DNA from: Lutibacter citreus
GTDB taxonomy: Bacteria > Bacteroidota > Bacteroidia > Flavobacteriales > Flavobacteriaceae
Reading direction: 5' to 3'
Length of the DNA: 64,000 bases
Assembly (NCBI RefSeq): GCF_003260195.1
Contig: NZ_QEIH01000003.1
Coordinates: forward strand, 186,001 to 250,000
Position numbers and translations under genes: made by a program. The first letter of the stretch is position 1, and every line of letters starts with the position of its first letter. Below are positions 7,797 through 18,378 of the stretch, piece by piece. The notes beneath the pieces are model-generated. The model saw nothing but the letters and a program-made list of their open reading frames with translations. It searched no databases and was not told the DNA's origin.

Positions 7797-10700
7797 ATGA
7801 TTAATAGAATTATTGAATATTCAATCAATAACAAAATGGTTATTGCATTGTTTACATTGGCGTTAATAATTGCTGGTGTATATAGTATAAAAAATGTTCC
7901 AGTTGATGCCGTTCCAGATATTACAAATAATCAGGTTCAAATAATTACTCAGGCACCCAATTTAGGAACAGAAGATATAGAACAATTTATTACTTACCCT
8001 GTTGAACTTGCTGTTTCAAATTTACCTGATGTGGAAGAGATTAGATCTGTTTCTAGGTTTGGTTTATCAGTAGTAACTATTGTTTTTAGTGACAAAATGG
8101 ATACCTATTTGCCACGGCAATTGGTAATGGAAAAATTGGATGAGATTAAATCAAAAATCCCAGAAGGATTTGGTGAGCCATTTATGGGGCCAATTTCAAC
8201 AGGACTTGGAGAGATTTACCAATATACTTTAGAGGTAGACTCCAAATTTAAAAATACTTATAGTATTACTGAATTACGAACCATTCAAGACTGGATTATA
8301 AAACGTCAAATGGCAATGGTACCGGGTGTTGTTGAAGTAAATGCTTTTGGTGGCGGTATTAAGCAATATGAAGTTGCGATAGACCCTAATGAGTTAAAAG
8401 CTATTGATATTACTATAAATGAAGTATATGAATCTTTACGAAATAATAATCAAAATACAGGAGGTGCTTATATTGAAAAAAACCATCAAGCAAATTTTAT
8501 TAGAGGTGAAGGATTAGCCAGAAGCATTAGCGATATACAAAACATAGTAATTAAAAATATTAATGGAATCCCTATTAAAATATCAGATATTGCCGAAGTA
8601 AAATTTGGAAATGCAATCCGTTATGGAGCGTTAACCAAAGATGGTAAAGGTGAAGCTGTAGGAGGGATGATACTTATGTTAAAAGGGGCTAACTCAAAAA
8701 AGGTAATTGATAATATTAAAAATAGAATTGAAGAAATTCAAAAATCATTACCAGAAGGAGTTTCTATAAAACCTTTTTTAGATAGAAGTAAATTAATTGA
8801 TGAAACTACATCAACGGTTAAAAACAACCTTGCAGAAGGAGCGCTAATAGTAATATTTGTTTTAGTATTCTTTTTAGGTAATTGGAGAGGAGGATTAATT
8901 GTGGCTTCTACAATTCCACTTTCATTATTATTTGCCTTTGTTTTAATGAATATTTTTGGAGTTTGGGCCAATTTAATGAGCTTAGGAGCCATAGATTTTG
9001 GAATTATTATAGATGGTTCGGTTATTATTGTTGAAAGTGCTGTTTACATGGTTGTAAAAAACCTGAAAAAAGGGACAGTATTAACTCAGAAGGTGAAAAA
9101 TGAAATAGCTTTTAAATCTTCATCTAAAATGATGAATACAGCTTTTTTTGGACAGCTTATTATCTTAATTGTCTTTTTACCAATTTTAGCGTTGGAAGGA
9201 ATTGAAGGAAAAATGTTTATACCAATGGCATTAACATTTAGCTTTGCGATGTTAGGTGCAATGGTGCTATGTTTAACATATGTGCCAATGGTTACTTCAA
9301 TATTTATAAACCCGGGTAACACAAAAAAAATATTTTGGGGAGATAAAACAGTACTTTGGATTGAAAATAATTATGAAAAATTATTGGTTAAAGTTCTTAA
9401 AAGATCTAAAGCTGTTATTATTTCTTCTGTTATTTTATTTATTGGAGCAATATTTTTGTTTTCAAAAATGGGAGGGGAGTTTATTCCTCAATTAGATGAA
9501 GGAGATATTGCATTTCATGTGCTGTTAAAACCTGGAAGTTCATTATCTGAGACTGTTGATGCAACCACTGCAGTTGAGAAAATTGTTAAAAGTAATTTTC
9601 CTGAAGTTGAAAGTATTATAAGTAGAATTGGTGTTGCAGACGTTCCAACAGATCCAATGCCTATGGATATTGCAGATGTATTTGTTATTTTAAAACCTTC
9701 ATCAGAATGGGTTAGTGCTTCTTCAAAAGAAGAATTAATTGATAAAATGAAAGCAAAAGTATCTATGGTGCCTGGTATAAATTTTGAATTTACCCAACCC
9801 ATTGAAATGCGTTTTAACGAACTTATTACAGGTGTAAGAGAAGATATTGCGGTAAAATTGTATGGTGATGATCTTAATATTTTGACTGAAAAGGCAGAAG
9901 AAATGGGACGAATTATTGCAAATATAGACGGTGTAGCAGATATGAAAGTTGAAGCAACTGACGGTCAACCTCAAATTACAATTAAATATAATAGAAGTAA
10001 AATTGCACAATACGGATTGCAAATTAACGAATTGAATAAACTTATTGAAACTTCATTTGCAGGAGGAATTGCAGGAACTATTTTTGAAGGTGAAAGAAGA
10101 TTTGATTTAGTGGTTCGTTTAAAAGAAGATTTAAGAAAAGATTTAGATAATGTGAAAAATCTATTTATTCCTTTACCTAATAATGCTAAAATTCCATTAA
10201 AAGAAGTAGCTGAAATTAGTTATAAGCCTGGCCCAATGCAAATAAGTAGAGATAATACAAATAGAAGAGTCTATGTTGGGATAAATGTTAGAGGTAGAGA
10301 TATTAAATCTTTAGTTAATGAAATAAAACAAAAGATTGATGTAAATATAGATTTTCCGCCTGGATATTATATAAGATATGGAGGAGCTTTTGAAAACTTA
10401 GAACGAGCAACAAATAAATTAAAATTAGTAATACCTATTTCGCTTGCTTTAATATTTATACTAATCTTTTTTGCCTTAAAATCTTTTAAACAAACATTAA
10501 TGATTTATATGGCAATTCCTTTAGCTGCAATTGGAGGAGTAATTTTTCTTGTTATGCGAGATATGCCATTTAGTATTTCTGCAGGTGTTGGATTTATTGT
10601 GTTATTTGGAGTAGCAGTTTTAAATGGTTTGGTTTTAATTAGTGGTTTTAATGAGCTAAAAGAACAAGGTGTTGAGAATATTGATGATAGAATAAGAATG

Positions 10701-12152
10701 GGGACAAGACGTAGAATTAGACCTATTTTATTAACTGCATTAACCGATATTTTTGGGTTTTTACCAATGGCATTATCTACTAGTTCTGGTGCAGAAGTTC
10801 AAAGACCATTAGCTACCGTTGTTATTGGAGGTCTTTTAACAGCTACAGTATTAACATTATTTGTGATTCCAATTTTGTATAAATGGATTGAAAAAAGACA
10901 ATTTAAAGTGATTAAATTATCAAATTCAAAAATGATGTTTACAGCTTTAATTTTTATAATGGGAATTGGACAGATGCAAGCTCAAGATAAAAAGACAAAT
11001 GTAATCACTATTGAAGACGCTGTTTCATTGGCAATTAAAAATCATCCAACGCTTAAAGCAAATCAGCTCAAAGTTGAAAAAGAGCGTGTTTTAAAATCAA
11101 CGGCCTGGGATTTTGGGGATACAAATGTATATACTGCAGGTGATGAGTTGAATGGAAATGATCCAGCAGTTTACACTGTTCTTGGAATTCAGCAAAGTAA
11201 TATAGATTTATTTGGTATAAGTTCTAAAAATAAATTCGCCAATGATAAAATTAAATTGGTTGAGACAGATAAGGAATTAAATAAAATTTTGATCGTTAAA
11301 AAAGTTAAATCTGCTTGGATTAGGGCTTATGTAACAAAGCAAATTTATGAATCTTATAAAAATATTGAATACGTTTATTCGGGTTTACAAAACTCAATAG
11401 ATATAAGATATAAAACGGAGGCAATTTCTAAGCTAGAATTTAATGCGACTAAGAATCAAGCTAAATTAATTCAATTTGAAAGAGAGAAAGCTAAGAATAA
11501 TTATAAAATTGCTTTACTGGAATTAAACAATTGGTTTTTTAGTGAAGATTTTTTTGAAGTTAGTTTTAAAGAAACTAATAATTTAAATAAGTTAGTTGAA
11601 ATGAATGAAAAGCAATTAAATAATCATCCATACATAGCTTTATTAGATGGGGAACAAAATGTGGCGAATTCGGCTATTAATGTTGAAAAATCAAAATTTT
11701 TGCCTAAAATTTCTGCGCAATATGGAATTCAAAAAACAGGAAATGAATCTGGATTGTATAGTTACCAAATGGGAATATCAATACCGTTATTTTTTAATAA
11801 ATTAAAAGCAAAAACAAAAGCAGCTAAAATAGATTTTGAAATTACTAAAGAAGAAAATCAGCAGAAAGAAGCGGTTTTTATGAAATCATTTAATTTAACA
11901 TTGGAAAAATATAAGTATTTAGAATCTAGTTGGTTATATCATAAAAAAGAAGCGTTAGAGTTGGCAGCAGAATTAAGAGAAGGAGCTGTTTTATCTTATA
12001 AAGAAGGTGAAATGAATTACAATTCTTTTATTCAAAATATGAAAGATTCTATACAGTTAGAAATTGATAGTTGGAATATTTTTCAAGATTATCTTGACAC
12101 TAAATTTCAATTAGAATTTTATTTATCAAAAAAAGAAACAGATGAAAATTAA
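7797..12152 (+). CDS. czcA: CzcA-type heavy-metal RND pump fused to a TolC-type outer membrane channel
   Basis: 1451 residues. Residues 1-1035 form a complete HME-RND proton/metal antiporter with 12 predicted helices and two periplasmic loops. The TM4 motif AIDFGIIIDGSVIIVE matches the divalent cation (Zn/Co/Cd) CzcA class rather than the copper/silver CusA class. From about 1046 a signal-peptide-like stretch (MMFTALIFIMGIGQMQAQ) leads into a TolC-like coiled-coil channel domain of about 390 residues. The same fusion exists in the paralogue at 14048. Signal peptidase may cut it, or internal Met codons at 10932 and 10935 may give a separate channel. It is followed, with 11 bp overlap, by the adaptor gene. 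Exact metal is unknown. Confidence 0.92.
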   Translation: MINRIIEYSINNKMVIALFTLALIIAGVYSIKNVPVDAVPDITNNQVQIITQAPNLGTEDIEQFITYPVELAVSNLPDVEEIRSVSRFGLSVVTIVFSDKMDTYLPRQLVMEKLDEIKSKIPEGFGEPFMGPISTGLGEIYQYTLEVDSKFKNTYSITELRTIQDWIIKRQMAMVPGVVEVNAFGGGIKQYEVAIDPNELKAIDITINEVYESLRNNNQNTGGAYIEKNHQANFIRGEGLARSISDIQNIVIKNINGIPIKISDIAEVKFGNAIRYGALTKDGKGEAVGGMILMLKGANSKKVIDNIKNRIEEIQKSLPEGVSIKPFLDRSKLIDETTSTVKNNLAEGALIVIFVLVFFLGNWRGGLIVASTIPLSLLFAFVLMNIFGVWANLMSLGAIDFGIIIDGSVIIVESAVYMVVKNLKKGTVLTQKVKNEIAFKSSSKMMNTAFFGQLIILIVFLPILALEGIEGKMFIPMALTFSFAMLGAMVLCLTYVPMVTSIFINPGNTKKIFWGDKTVLWIENNYEKLLVKVLKRSKAVIISSVILFIGAIFLFSKMGGEFIPQLDEGDIAFHVLLKPGSSLSETVDATTAVEKIVKSNFPEVESIISRIGVADVPTDPMPMDIADVFVILKPSSEWVSASSKEELIDKMKAKVSMVPGINFEFTQPIEMRFNELITGVREDIAVKLYGDDLNILTEKAEEMGRIIANIDGVADMKVEATDGQPQITIKYNRSKIAQYGLQINELNKLIETSFAGGIAGTIFEGERRFDLVVRLKEDLRKDLDNVKNLFIPLPNNAKIPLKEVAEISYKPGPMQISRDNTNRRVYVGINVRGRDIKSLVNEIKQKIDVNIDFPPGYYIRYGGAFENLERATNKLKLVIPISLALIFILIFFALKSFKQTLMIYMAIPLAAIGGVIFLVMRDMPFSISAGVGFIVLFGVAVLNGLVLISGFNELKEQGVENIDDRIRMGTRRRIRPILLTALTDIFGFLPMALSTSSGAEVQRPLATVVIGGLLTATVLTLFVIPILYKWIEKRQFKVIKLSNSKMMFTALIFIMGIGQMQAQDKKTNVITIEDAVSLAIKNHPTLKANQLKVEKERVLKSTAWDFGDTNVYTAGDELNGNDPAVYTVLGIQQSNIDLFGISSKNKFANDKIKLVETDKELNKILIVKKVKSAWIRAYVTKQIYESYKNIEYVYSGLQNSIDIRYKTEAISKLEFNATKNQAKLIQFEREKAKNNYKIALLELNNWFFSEDFFEVSFKETNNLNKLVEMNEKQLNNHPYIALLDGEQNVANSAINVEKSKFLPKISAQYGIQKTGNESGLYSYQMGISIPLFFNKLKAKTKAAKIDFEITKEENQQKEAVFMKSFNLTLEKYKYLESSWLYHKKEALELAAELREGAVLSYKEGEMNYNSFIQNMKDSIQLEIDSWNIFQDYLDTKFQLEFYLSKKETDEN

Positions 12153-13362
12153 AAATATAATTATACTCGGTTTTGCAATCGTTTTAATTGGTTGTAAAGA
12201 GAACAAATTAAAAACTGAAAATAACAAAGAGCATTCTCATGAAATTGAAGAAATGGGTTATGAATCGAATGAACATGAAGGTAGTAAAGAGCATGAGGAG
12301 CATGAAGAAAAAGTGACTCTATCAAAAGAACAAGTTGATGTTTTAGGAATAAAAATAGATTCTGTAAGATTTAGAAATATGGGCTTATTTATTCAAGCAA
12401 ATGGAGAATTGGCCGTTCCACCACAAAATGAGGCTGTTGTAACTAGTGTTTTTGGAGCTAACATTGTTTCAATAAAAACAATAGAAGGAGATAAAGTAAA
12501 AAAAGGGCAAGTGTTAGGCTATATAAGTCATCCAGATATTATTAACTTAGAAACAAGTTATTTAGAATCATATAATAATTTAGCTTTTTTAGAACAAGAA
12601 TATAAACGTCAAGAAACTTTATATAAAGCTAAAGTAGTATCGGGTAAAGATTTTCAAAAGTCAAAAGCTAACTATTCATCAGCAAAAGGATTAGCTAAGG
12701 GCTATGAAAGTCAGCTAAAATTATTAGGATTAAATTTCAATTCTATTAAAAATGGAACTATAATTCAAAACGCACCAATTATAAGTCCTATTAATGGTTT
12801 TATTGAAAAAGTAAACATAAAAATGGGCCAATTTGTTGAACCTCAAACAGCATTATTTGAAATTGTAAATAATGAGCATATTCATGTAGATTTGATGATT
12901 TTTGAAAAAGATGTTTCAAAAGTAAAAGAAAATCAACTAGTGAGATTTAAAATACAATCTTCTGAAAATAAAGAGTATACAGCTAAGATATTTTCGGTTG
13001 GTAAAACTTTTGAACAAAATCCCAAAGCGTTACACATACATGCTGAAATAGAAAATGAACATAATAATTTATTACCTGGAATGTATGTAAATGCAACTAT
13101 TTTAATTTCAGAAAGTAATGAACGTGCTTTACCTGAAGGTGCTGTTTTTCTTGATGGAGAAGATTCTTATATATTTTCGGCTGAAGAAAATGGTGAAAAT
13201 TGGTCATTTACACCTGTAAAAGTTTTGGTTAATCATACAAGTATGGGGTATACATCTTTCAAATTCAAAGAAAAAGTATCTGAGAATTTAATTGTTGCCA
13301 CAAATCAAGCTTATTATTTAATTTCAGAAATGAAAAAAAGTGAAGCTGAACATTCTCACTAG
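12142..13362 (+). CDS. czcB: Periplasmic adaptor of metal efflux module 1 (CzcB/CusB family)
   Basis: A 406-residue membrane-fusion protein linking the RND pump to its outer membrane channel. The lipoprotein signal ends at LIGCKEN (Cys18). After it comes a His/Glu-rich segment (about 30-57, with HSHEIEE and EHEEHEE) that can bind zinc-like ions, then barrel-sandwich, hairpin and beta-barrel domains. The C-terminal tail ends in HSH. The start codon lies inside the end of the pump gene (11 bp overlap), suggesting translational coupling. Confidence 0.9.
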   Translation: MKIKNIIILGFAIVLIGCKENKLKTENNKEHSHEIEEMGYESNEHEGSKEHEEHEEKVTLSKEQVDVLGIKIDSVRFRNMGLFIQANGELAVPPQNEAVVTSVFGANIVSIKTIEGDKVKKGQVLGYISHPDIINLETSYLESYNNLAFLEQEYKRQETLYKAKVVSGKDFQKSKANYSSAKGLAKGYESQLKLLGLNFNSIKNGTIIQNAPIISPINGFIEKVNIKMGQFVEPQTALFEIVNNEHIHVDLMIFEKDVSKVKENQLVRFKIQSSENKEYTAKIFSVGKTFEQNPKALHIHAEIENEHNNLLPGMYVNATILISESNERALPEGAVFLDGEDSYIFSAEENGENWSFTPVKVLVNHTSMGYTSFKFKEKVSENLIVATNQAYYLISEMKKSEAEHSH

Positions 13363-13373
13363 TTTTATATAGC

Positions 13374-13421
13374 AATAGAGAGAAAAGACAATATTTTAAT
13401 TGATTTTTCTCTTTATTGTAT
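13374..13421 (+). terminator. Probable terminator of efflux module 1
   Basis: An imperfect hairpin with arms AATAGAGAGAAAA and TTTTTCTCTTTATT, T-rich at its 3' side, 12 bp after the adaptor gene. It separates the two efflux modules, so module 2 needs its own promoter in 13422-13585, which is very AT-rich with no clear box. Confidence 0.5.
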
Positions 13422-13585
13422 ATTAATGTTTTTTTGTAATTCTATTTCATATAATTAATAATTTCAATAAAATAAATCTAAATATTTTAATATTTCGTTT
13501 TGAATTTAGTTAGTATATTTAAAAAATTAACATTTGTAATAAACTTTACATAATATTTTTTTTAAATATTGTAATATTGCTCAAT

Positions 13586-13975
13586 ATGTATAAAATTGCT
13601 GCTATATTATTATCATTTACTATTTTAATTCAGAGTTTTAACTTTGATTTAGAGGATTTTAATAAAATGCCAAGTCTTGTAAATCATTTTGTTAGTCATT
13701 ATGAAAAAGGAGATAGTATAAGCGATTTTATTACAATGCATTATGGTGACAAAGCAAATTATCATGAAAAAGAACATAAGGACCATAAAGAATTACCATT
13801 TAAACATCAACATTTAGATTCTCATTTTCAATTAGCATATATCTTTTACACGAATAATTTAAGTGTACTGAATAATGAACTCTTTTCTAAAAAAGATATT
13901 TTTAGTTACAAAGAATCTTTAACAAATTCTATATCACTTAGTATTTTCCAACCACCACAAAGGTTACATAGTTAA
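13586..13975 (+). CDS. Small secreted His-rich protein of efflux module 2
   Basis: 129 residues from the ATG at 13586; a TTG three codons upstream (13577) is a less likely start. It has a signal peptide (MYKIAAILLSFTILIQSFNF) and a His-rich middle (YHEKEHKDHKELPFKHQHLDSH), and ends with IFQPPQ. It is a paralogue of the protein at 7330: same signal peptide style, LPF[QK]H motif and C-terminal IFQPP. A periplasmic metal-binding role is inferred. The next gene is the second pump fusion, 72 bp away. Confidence 0.75.
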   Translation: MYKIAAILLSFTILIQSFNFDLEDFNKMPSLVNHFVSHYEKGDSISDFITMHYGDKANYHEKEHKDHKELPFKHQHLDSHFQLAYIFYTNNLSVLNNELFSKKDIFSYKESLTNSISLSIFQPPQRLHS

Positions 13976-14047
13976 ATTATTTTATTTATAACTTTAGGAA
14001 TCAAATTTATTGATTTTTAATAATATACATTACTAATTAATTAAATT

Positions 14048-17000
14048 ATGTTACAAAAACTTATTAAATTAAGTATTGATAATAAACTTATCATACTATT
14101 AATAACTGGCGCAATAGTGGGTTTTGGATTATATTCTTTAACTCAAATTCCAATTGGAGCAGTTCCAGATATTACAAATAATCAGGTTCAAGTTATAACC
14201 ACTTCAAGAAATTTATCTACACAAGATGTAGAGCAATTTATAACTTATCCTGTAGAATTAGAAATGGCAAATTTACCCGGAGTTGAGGAAATTAGGTCCG
14301 TTTCAAAATTTGGTTTATCAGTTGTTACTATTGTTTTTGATGATGCAATGGGAACCTATTTACCAAGACAATTAATTGCAGAAAAAATAAAAACGGCATC
14401 TGAAAAAATCCCAAAAGGTTTTGGTACTCCAGAAATGGGACCAATTACAACCGGTTTGGGTGAAATATATCAGTATATTTTAGATACAAAACCTGGGTAT
14501 AAAAATCGTTATTCTCCAATGGAATTACGAACAATTCAAGATTGGGTTGTGAAACGTCAATTGTCTGGTATTCCTGGTGTAGTTGAAGTAAATACTTGGG
14601 GTGGATTTTTAAAACAATATGAAGTTGCCATAAATCCAGAGAAGTTAAAATCTATGAATATTACTTCTTCGCAAATACTAGATGCTATTGAAATGAACAA
14701 TAGTGTTGCTGGTGGTGGTTATATTGAAAAAACAAATGAAAGCTATTTTGTTAGAGGAGAAGGTTTGATAAAATCCTTGGAAGATATTGAAAACATTGTT
14801 ATAAAAAATGTGGAAGGTGTTCCAGTTTTAATAAAAAATGTTGCCGAAGTAAATTATGGTTTTGCAACACGTTTTGGTGCAATTACTGGGAATGGAGAAG
14901 GAGAGAAGGTACTTGGGCAAGTAATGATGTTAAAAGATGGTGATTCAAATAAAGTAATTAAAGCTGTAAAACAACGCGTTGCTGAAATTCAAAAAACTTT
15001 ACCTGAGGGTGTTTTTATAAATGGATTTTTAGAACGTAGTGAATTAATAGGTAAGACTACTTTTACGGTTGCTGAAAATTTAATACTAGGAATTATTATT
15101 GTAGTTTTTGTGGTTATTTTATTATTAGGAAGTTTTAGATCTGGTTTAGTAGTAGCATCAGTAATTCCATTATCCTTATTGTTTACATTATCTATGATGT
15201 ATATTTTTGGAATTGATGCAAATTTAATGAGTTTAGGTGCCATTGATTTTGGTATTATAATAGATGGAGCTGTTATTATTGTAGAATTTATTGCCTTTAA
15301 AATTACAGATAAAAGGAGTGATTTAATTACCTTATCAAGTAGTGAAAGGCAACATAATATTGATAAAATCACCTATGAAAGTAGTTCAAAAATGATGACT
15401 TCTGCAATATTTGGTCAACTTATAATTTTAATTGTTTTTATTCCAATTTTATCTTTAAGTGGTGTAGAAGGAAAAATGTTTAAACCAATGGCTATGGCTT
15501 TTAGTTTTGCTTTAATTGGTGCTATGTTCTTATGTTTTACTTATGTTCCAGTAATTTCTTCAATATTTTTAAAGCCAGAAAAAGTCACAAAAAATAACGT
15601 TTCAAAACGTTTAATGTCATTCTTCTATAAACTTTATGAACCTGTAATTAAATGGGCTTTATATCATAAAAAAATAGTAATAGTAGCTTCTTTAGCGCTA
15701 TTAGTTGTTACAAGTTTTATTTTTAGTAAAATGGGAGGTGAATTTATACCAACATTAGATGAAGGTGATTTTGTAATTCAACCAGTATTAAAAACCGGAA
15801 CATCACTTACTAAAACAGCTGAAATTACTACCCAAATTGAACAAATTCTTTTAGACAATTTTCCAGAGGTAGATCAGGTTGTATCTCGTATTGGTGCTGC
15901 TGAAGTTCCAACAGACCCAATGTCTATGGAAGAAAGTGATGTAATTATAAAGTTAAAGCCAAAAAGCGAATGGGTTTCTGCAAATTCTAAAGATGAATTG
16001 GCAGATAAGTTTAAAGAAAAGCTCTCCATTATTCCAGGAATAGATTTTGAGTTTACACAACCTATTGAAATGCGATTTAATGAGTTAATTACTGGTGTTA
16101 GAGCAGATGTTGCTGTTAAAATATTTGGAGATGATTTGGCTATTTTGGCTAGCAAAGCGGATGAAATTAAAAATAAAATAGCAAATGTTGAAGGAGCCTC
16201 AGATATTATTGTTGAAAAAATTGATGGTTTACCTCAAATGACTGTTACTTATAATAGAAAAAAAGTAGCTCGCTATGGATTAAATATAAAAGCCTTAAAT
16301 GAGATTGTTTCTATGGCATTTGCAGGTACAACTTTAGGTAATGTATTTGAAGGCGAACGTAGATTTGATTTGGTAGTAAGATTGCATTCTGATTATAGAA
16401 AAAACATTGAAAATCTTAAAAATTTATATGTTGATACTCCTTCAGGAAACAAAGTTCCATTGCACGAATTAGCAACTATAGAATATACTAAAGGACCAGC
16501 AAAAATATCAAGAGATGATACCAAAAGGAGAATTGTTATTGGTGTAAACGTTAGAAATAGAGATATGGAATCTGTTGTACAGGATGTTCAAAAAATTATT
16601 GAAAGTTCTGTTAATTTACCAGTTGGGTATTCCGTTTCTTATGGTGGACAATTTGAAAATTTAAATAGTGCAAAGGCACGTTTAAAAATAGCAGTTCCTA
16701 TAGCATTATTATTAATATTTATTATGCTCCATTTTGCATTTAATTCTATAAAAGATGCATTTATGATTTTTTCGGCTATTCCATTGTCAGCAGTGGGTGG
16801 CGTATTATTTTTAGGATTAAGAGGCTTGCCTTTTAGTATTTCGGCAGGAGTTGGTTTTATAGCATTATTTGGTATTGCTGTATTAAACGGAATTGTACTT
16901 ATAGAGCACTTAAAATCGTTAAAAGAACAAGGAATTAATAATGTAAATGAACGAATTTTAAAAGGTACAAAAGAACGTTTACGACCTGTAATATTAACTG

Positions 17001-18376
17001 CTGCAGCTGCTGCATTAGGATTTTTACCAATGGCAATTTCTACCAATGCCGGAGCTGAAGTACAAAGACCATTAGCAACTGTTGTTATAGGTGGTTTAGT
17101 TACTGCAACCGTTTTAACATTAGTAGTTTTACCAGTTTTATATGCAATTTTTGAAAGTAAAAAATTTAATATGAAAAGAAAGAATAAATCAAAAATTATT
17201 GTAATTGTTTTATTATTACTTGTACCTAATTTTGGATTTTCTCAAAAGAAAAATATCTCTTTAAAGGATGCTATTTCTATAGCAATTGATAATAATAAAG
17301 AATTAAATATTGATAAGTTAAGATTTGAAAAAAGTTCTAAACTAATAAATAGTGCTTTTGATATTGATAAAACAAATTTTTATTACGCCAAAGACAGAAC
17401 TAATTTAGGTACAGATGGCAAGCCATTTGGAACTTTTGGAGTTGAGCAAAAAATTGCATTTCCAACCGTGTATTTTACGAAAAAGAAGGCTACAAAAATA
17501 AATAAAAATTTAGCGGAGTTAAATTATGAAATATCAAAAAACGAATTGATTAAAAATGTATCTAAAGCTTATTATGAAGTTATATTTTTAAATAAAAAAT
17601 TAGAACATTTTAAGTACATAGATAGTTTATATACTAATTTTTCTAAGGCAGCAAAAAGAAAATTTGAATTAGGAGAATCCAACTATTTAGAAATGATTAC
17701 GTCACAATCTAAGTATAAGCAGTACGAAATGCAATTAAATCAACTTAAAAGAGATAAAATAATAGCGGTTGAAAAGCTAAATTTTTTATTGCAATCTGAA
17801 GAGGAAGTGAATATTTCGGAAACAGATTTAAGAACTATTAAAGTTGAAGCTATTGATCTTGATAATCATTTAATACAACAATATTATACAGAAAATAAAG
17901 CTTTAGTTACTGTTAATAAAGGAATTGAAATACAAAGTTTATTGCCAGATTTACAATTTAATTATTTTAATAGCAAAGATAAAATAGCGAATATAAGTGT
18001 AAACAGCTTTCAAGCAGGAATAGCAATTCCAATATTCTTTATGGGGAAATCTTCAACAATTTCTGCTTCAAAAATTGAAGAAGATATAGCCAATGAGTTA
18101 ACTTTTGATACTTCGTTAAAACTTAATACTAAATTTAAAACGTTATTGGAAGAACTTAATAAAAGTCAATTACAATTAAATTATTATTCTGAAAGTGGCG
18201 AGCGATTAGCTACAGAAATATTAAAAACTGCAAACTCGAGCTATAAAAATGGAGAGATTGATTTTTTTCAATATATACAGAGTCTCGAAACTGGACTGCA
18301 AATAAAAATTGACTATTTGAATCAAGTTAACGTATACAACAAAATTGCGTTAGAAATTAATTTTTTAAACTTATAG
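14048..18376 (+). CDS. czcA: Second CzcA-type RND pump fused to a TolC-type channel
   Basis: 1442 residues, co-linear with the fusion at 7797. The pump half (1-1035) has the TM4 motif AIDFGIIIDGAVIIVE of divalent-metal HME-RND proteins. The channel half begins at an in-frame ATG at 17171 (residue 1042) that opens a textbook signal peptide: MKRKNKSK, a hydrophobic core of I, V and L, then NFGFSQ. The channel halves of the two fusions are much less alike than the pump halves, so either they evolved faster or were exchanged. The adaptor gene follows after 2 bp. Which metal it exports cannot be told from sequence. Confidence 0.92.
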   Translation: MLQKLIKLSIDNKLIILLITGAIVGFGLYSLTQIPIGAVPDITNNQVQVITTSRNLSTQDVEQFITYPVELEMANLPGVEEIRSVSKFGLSVVTIVFDDAMGTYLPRQLIAEKIKTASEKIPKGFGTPEMGPITTGLGEIYQYILDTKPGYKNRYSPMELRTIQDWVVKRQLSGIPGVVEVNTWGGFLKQYEVAINPEKLKSMNITSSQILDAIEMNNSVAGGGYIEKTNESYFVRGEGLIKSLEDIENIVIKNVEGVPVLIKNVAEVNYGFATRFGAITGNGEGEKVLGQVMMLKDGDSNKVIKAVKQRVAEIQKTLPEGVFINGFLERSELIGKTTFTVAENLILGIIIVVFVVILLLGSFRSGLVVASVIPLSLLFTLSMMYIFGIDANLMSLGAIDFGIIIDGAVIIVEFIAFKITDKRSDLITLSSSERQHNIDKITYESSSKMMTSAIFGQLIILIVFIPILSLSGVEGKMFKPMAMAFSFALIGAMFLCFTYVPVISSIFLKPEKVTKNNVSKRLMSFFYKLYEPVIKWALYHKKIVIVASLALLVVTSFIFSKMGGEFIPTLDEGDFVIQPVLKTGTSLTKTAEITTQIEQILLDNFPEVDQVVSRIGAAEVPTDPMSMEESDVIIKLKPKSEWVSANSKDELADKFKEKLSIIPGIDFEFTQPIEMRFNELITGVRADVAVKIFGDDLAILASKADEIKNKIANVEGASDIIVEKIDGLPQMTVTYNRKKVARYGLNIKALNEIVSMAFAGTTLGNVFEGERRFDLVVRLHSDYRKNIENLKNLYVDTPSGNKVPLHELATIEYTKGPAKISRDDTKRRIVIGVNVRNRDMESVVQDVQKIIESSVNLPVGYSVSYGGQFENLNSAKARLKIAVPIALLLIFIMLHFAFNSIKDAFMIFSAIPLSAVGGVLFLGLRGLPFSISAGVGFIALFGIAVLNGIVLIEHLKSLKEQGINNVNERILKGTKERLRPVILTAAAAALGFLPMAISTNAGAEVQRPLATVVIGGLVTATVLTLVVLPVLYAIFESKKFNMKRKNKSKIIVIVLLLLVPNFGFSQKKNISLKDAISIAIDNNKELNIDKLRFEKSSKLINSAFDIDKTNFYYAKDRTNLGTDGKPFGTFGVEQKIAFPTVYFTKKKATKINKNLAELNYEISKNELIKNVSKAYYEVIFLNKKLEHFKYIDSLYTNFSKAAKRKFELGESNYLEMITSQSKYKQYEMQLNQLKRDKIIAVEKLNFLLQSEEEVNISETDLRTIKVEAIDLDNHLIQQYYTENKALVTVNKGIEIQSLLPDLQFNYFNSKDKIANISVNSFQAGIAIPIFFMGKSSTISASKIEEDIANELTFDTSLKLNTKFKTLLEELNKSQLQLNYYSESGERLATEILKTANSSYKNGEIDFFQYIQSLETGLQIKIDYLNQVNVYNKIALEINFLNL

Positions 18377-18378
18377 AA

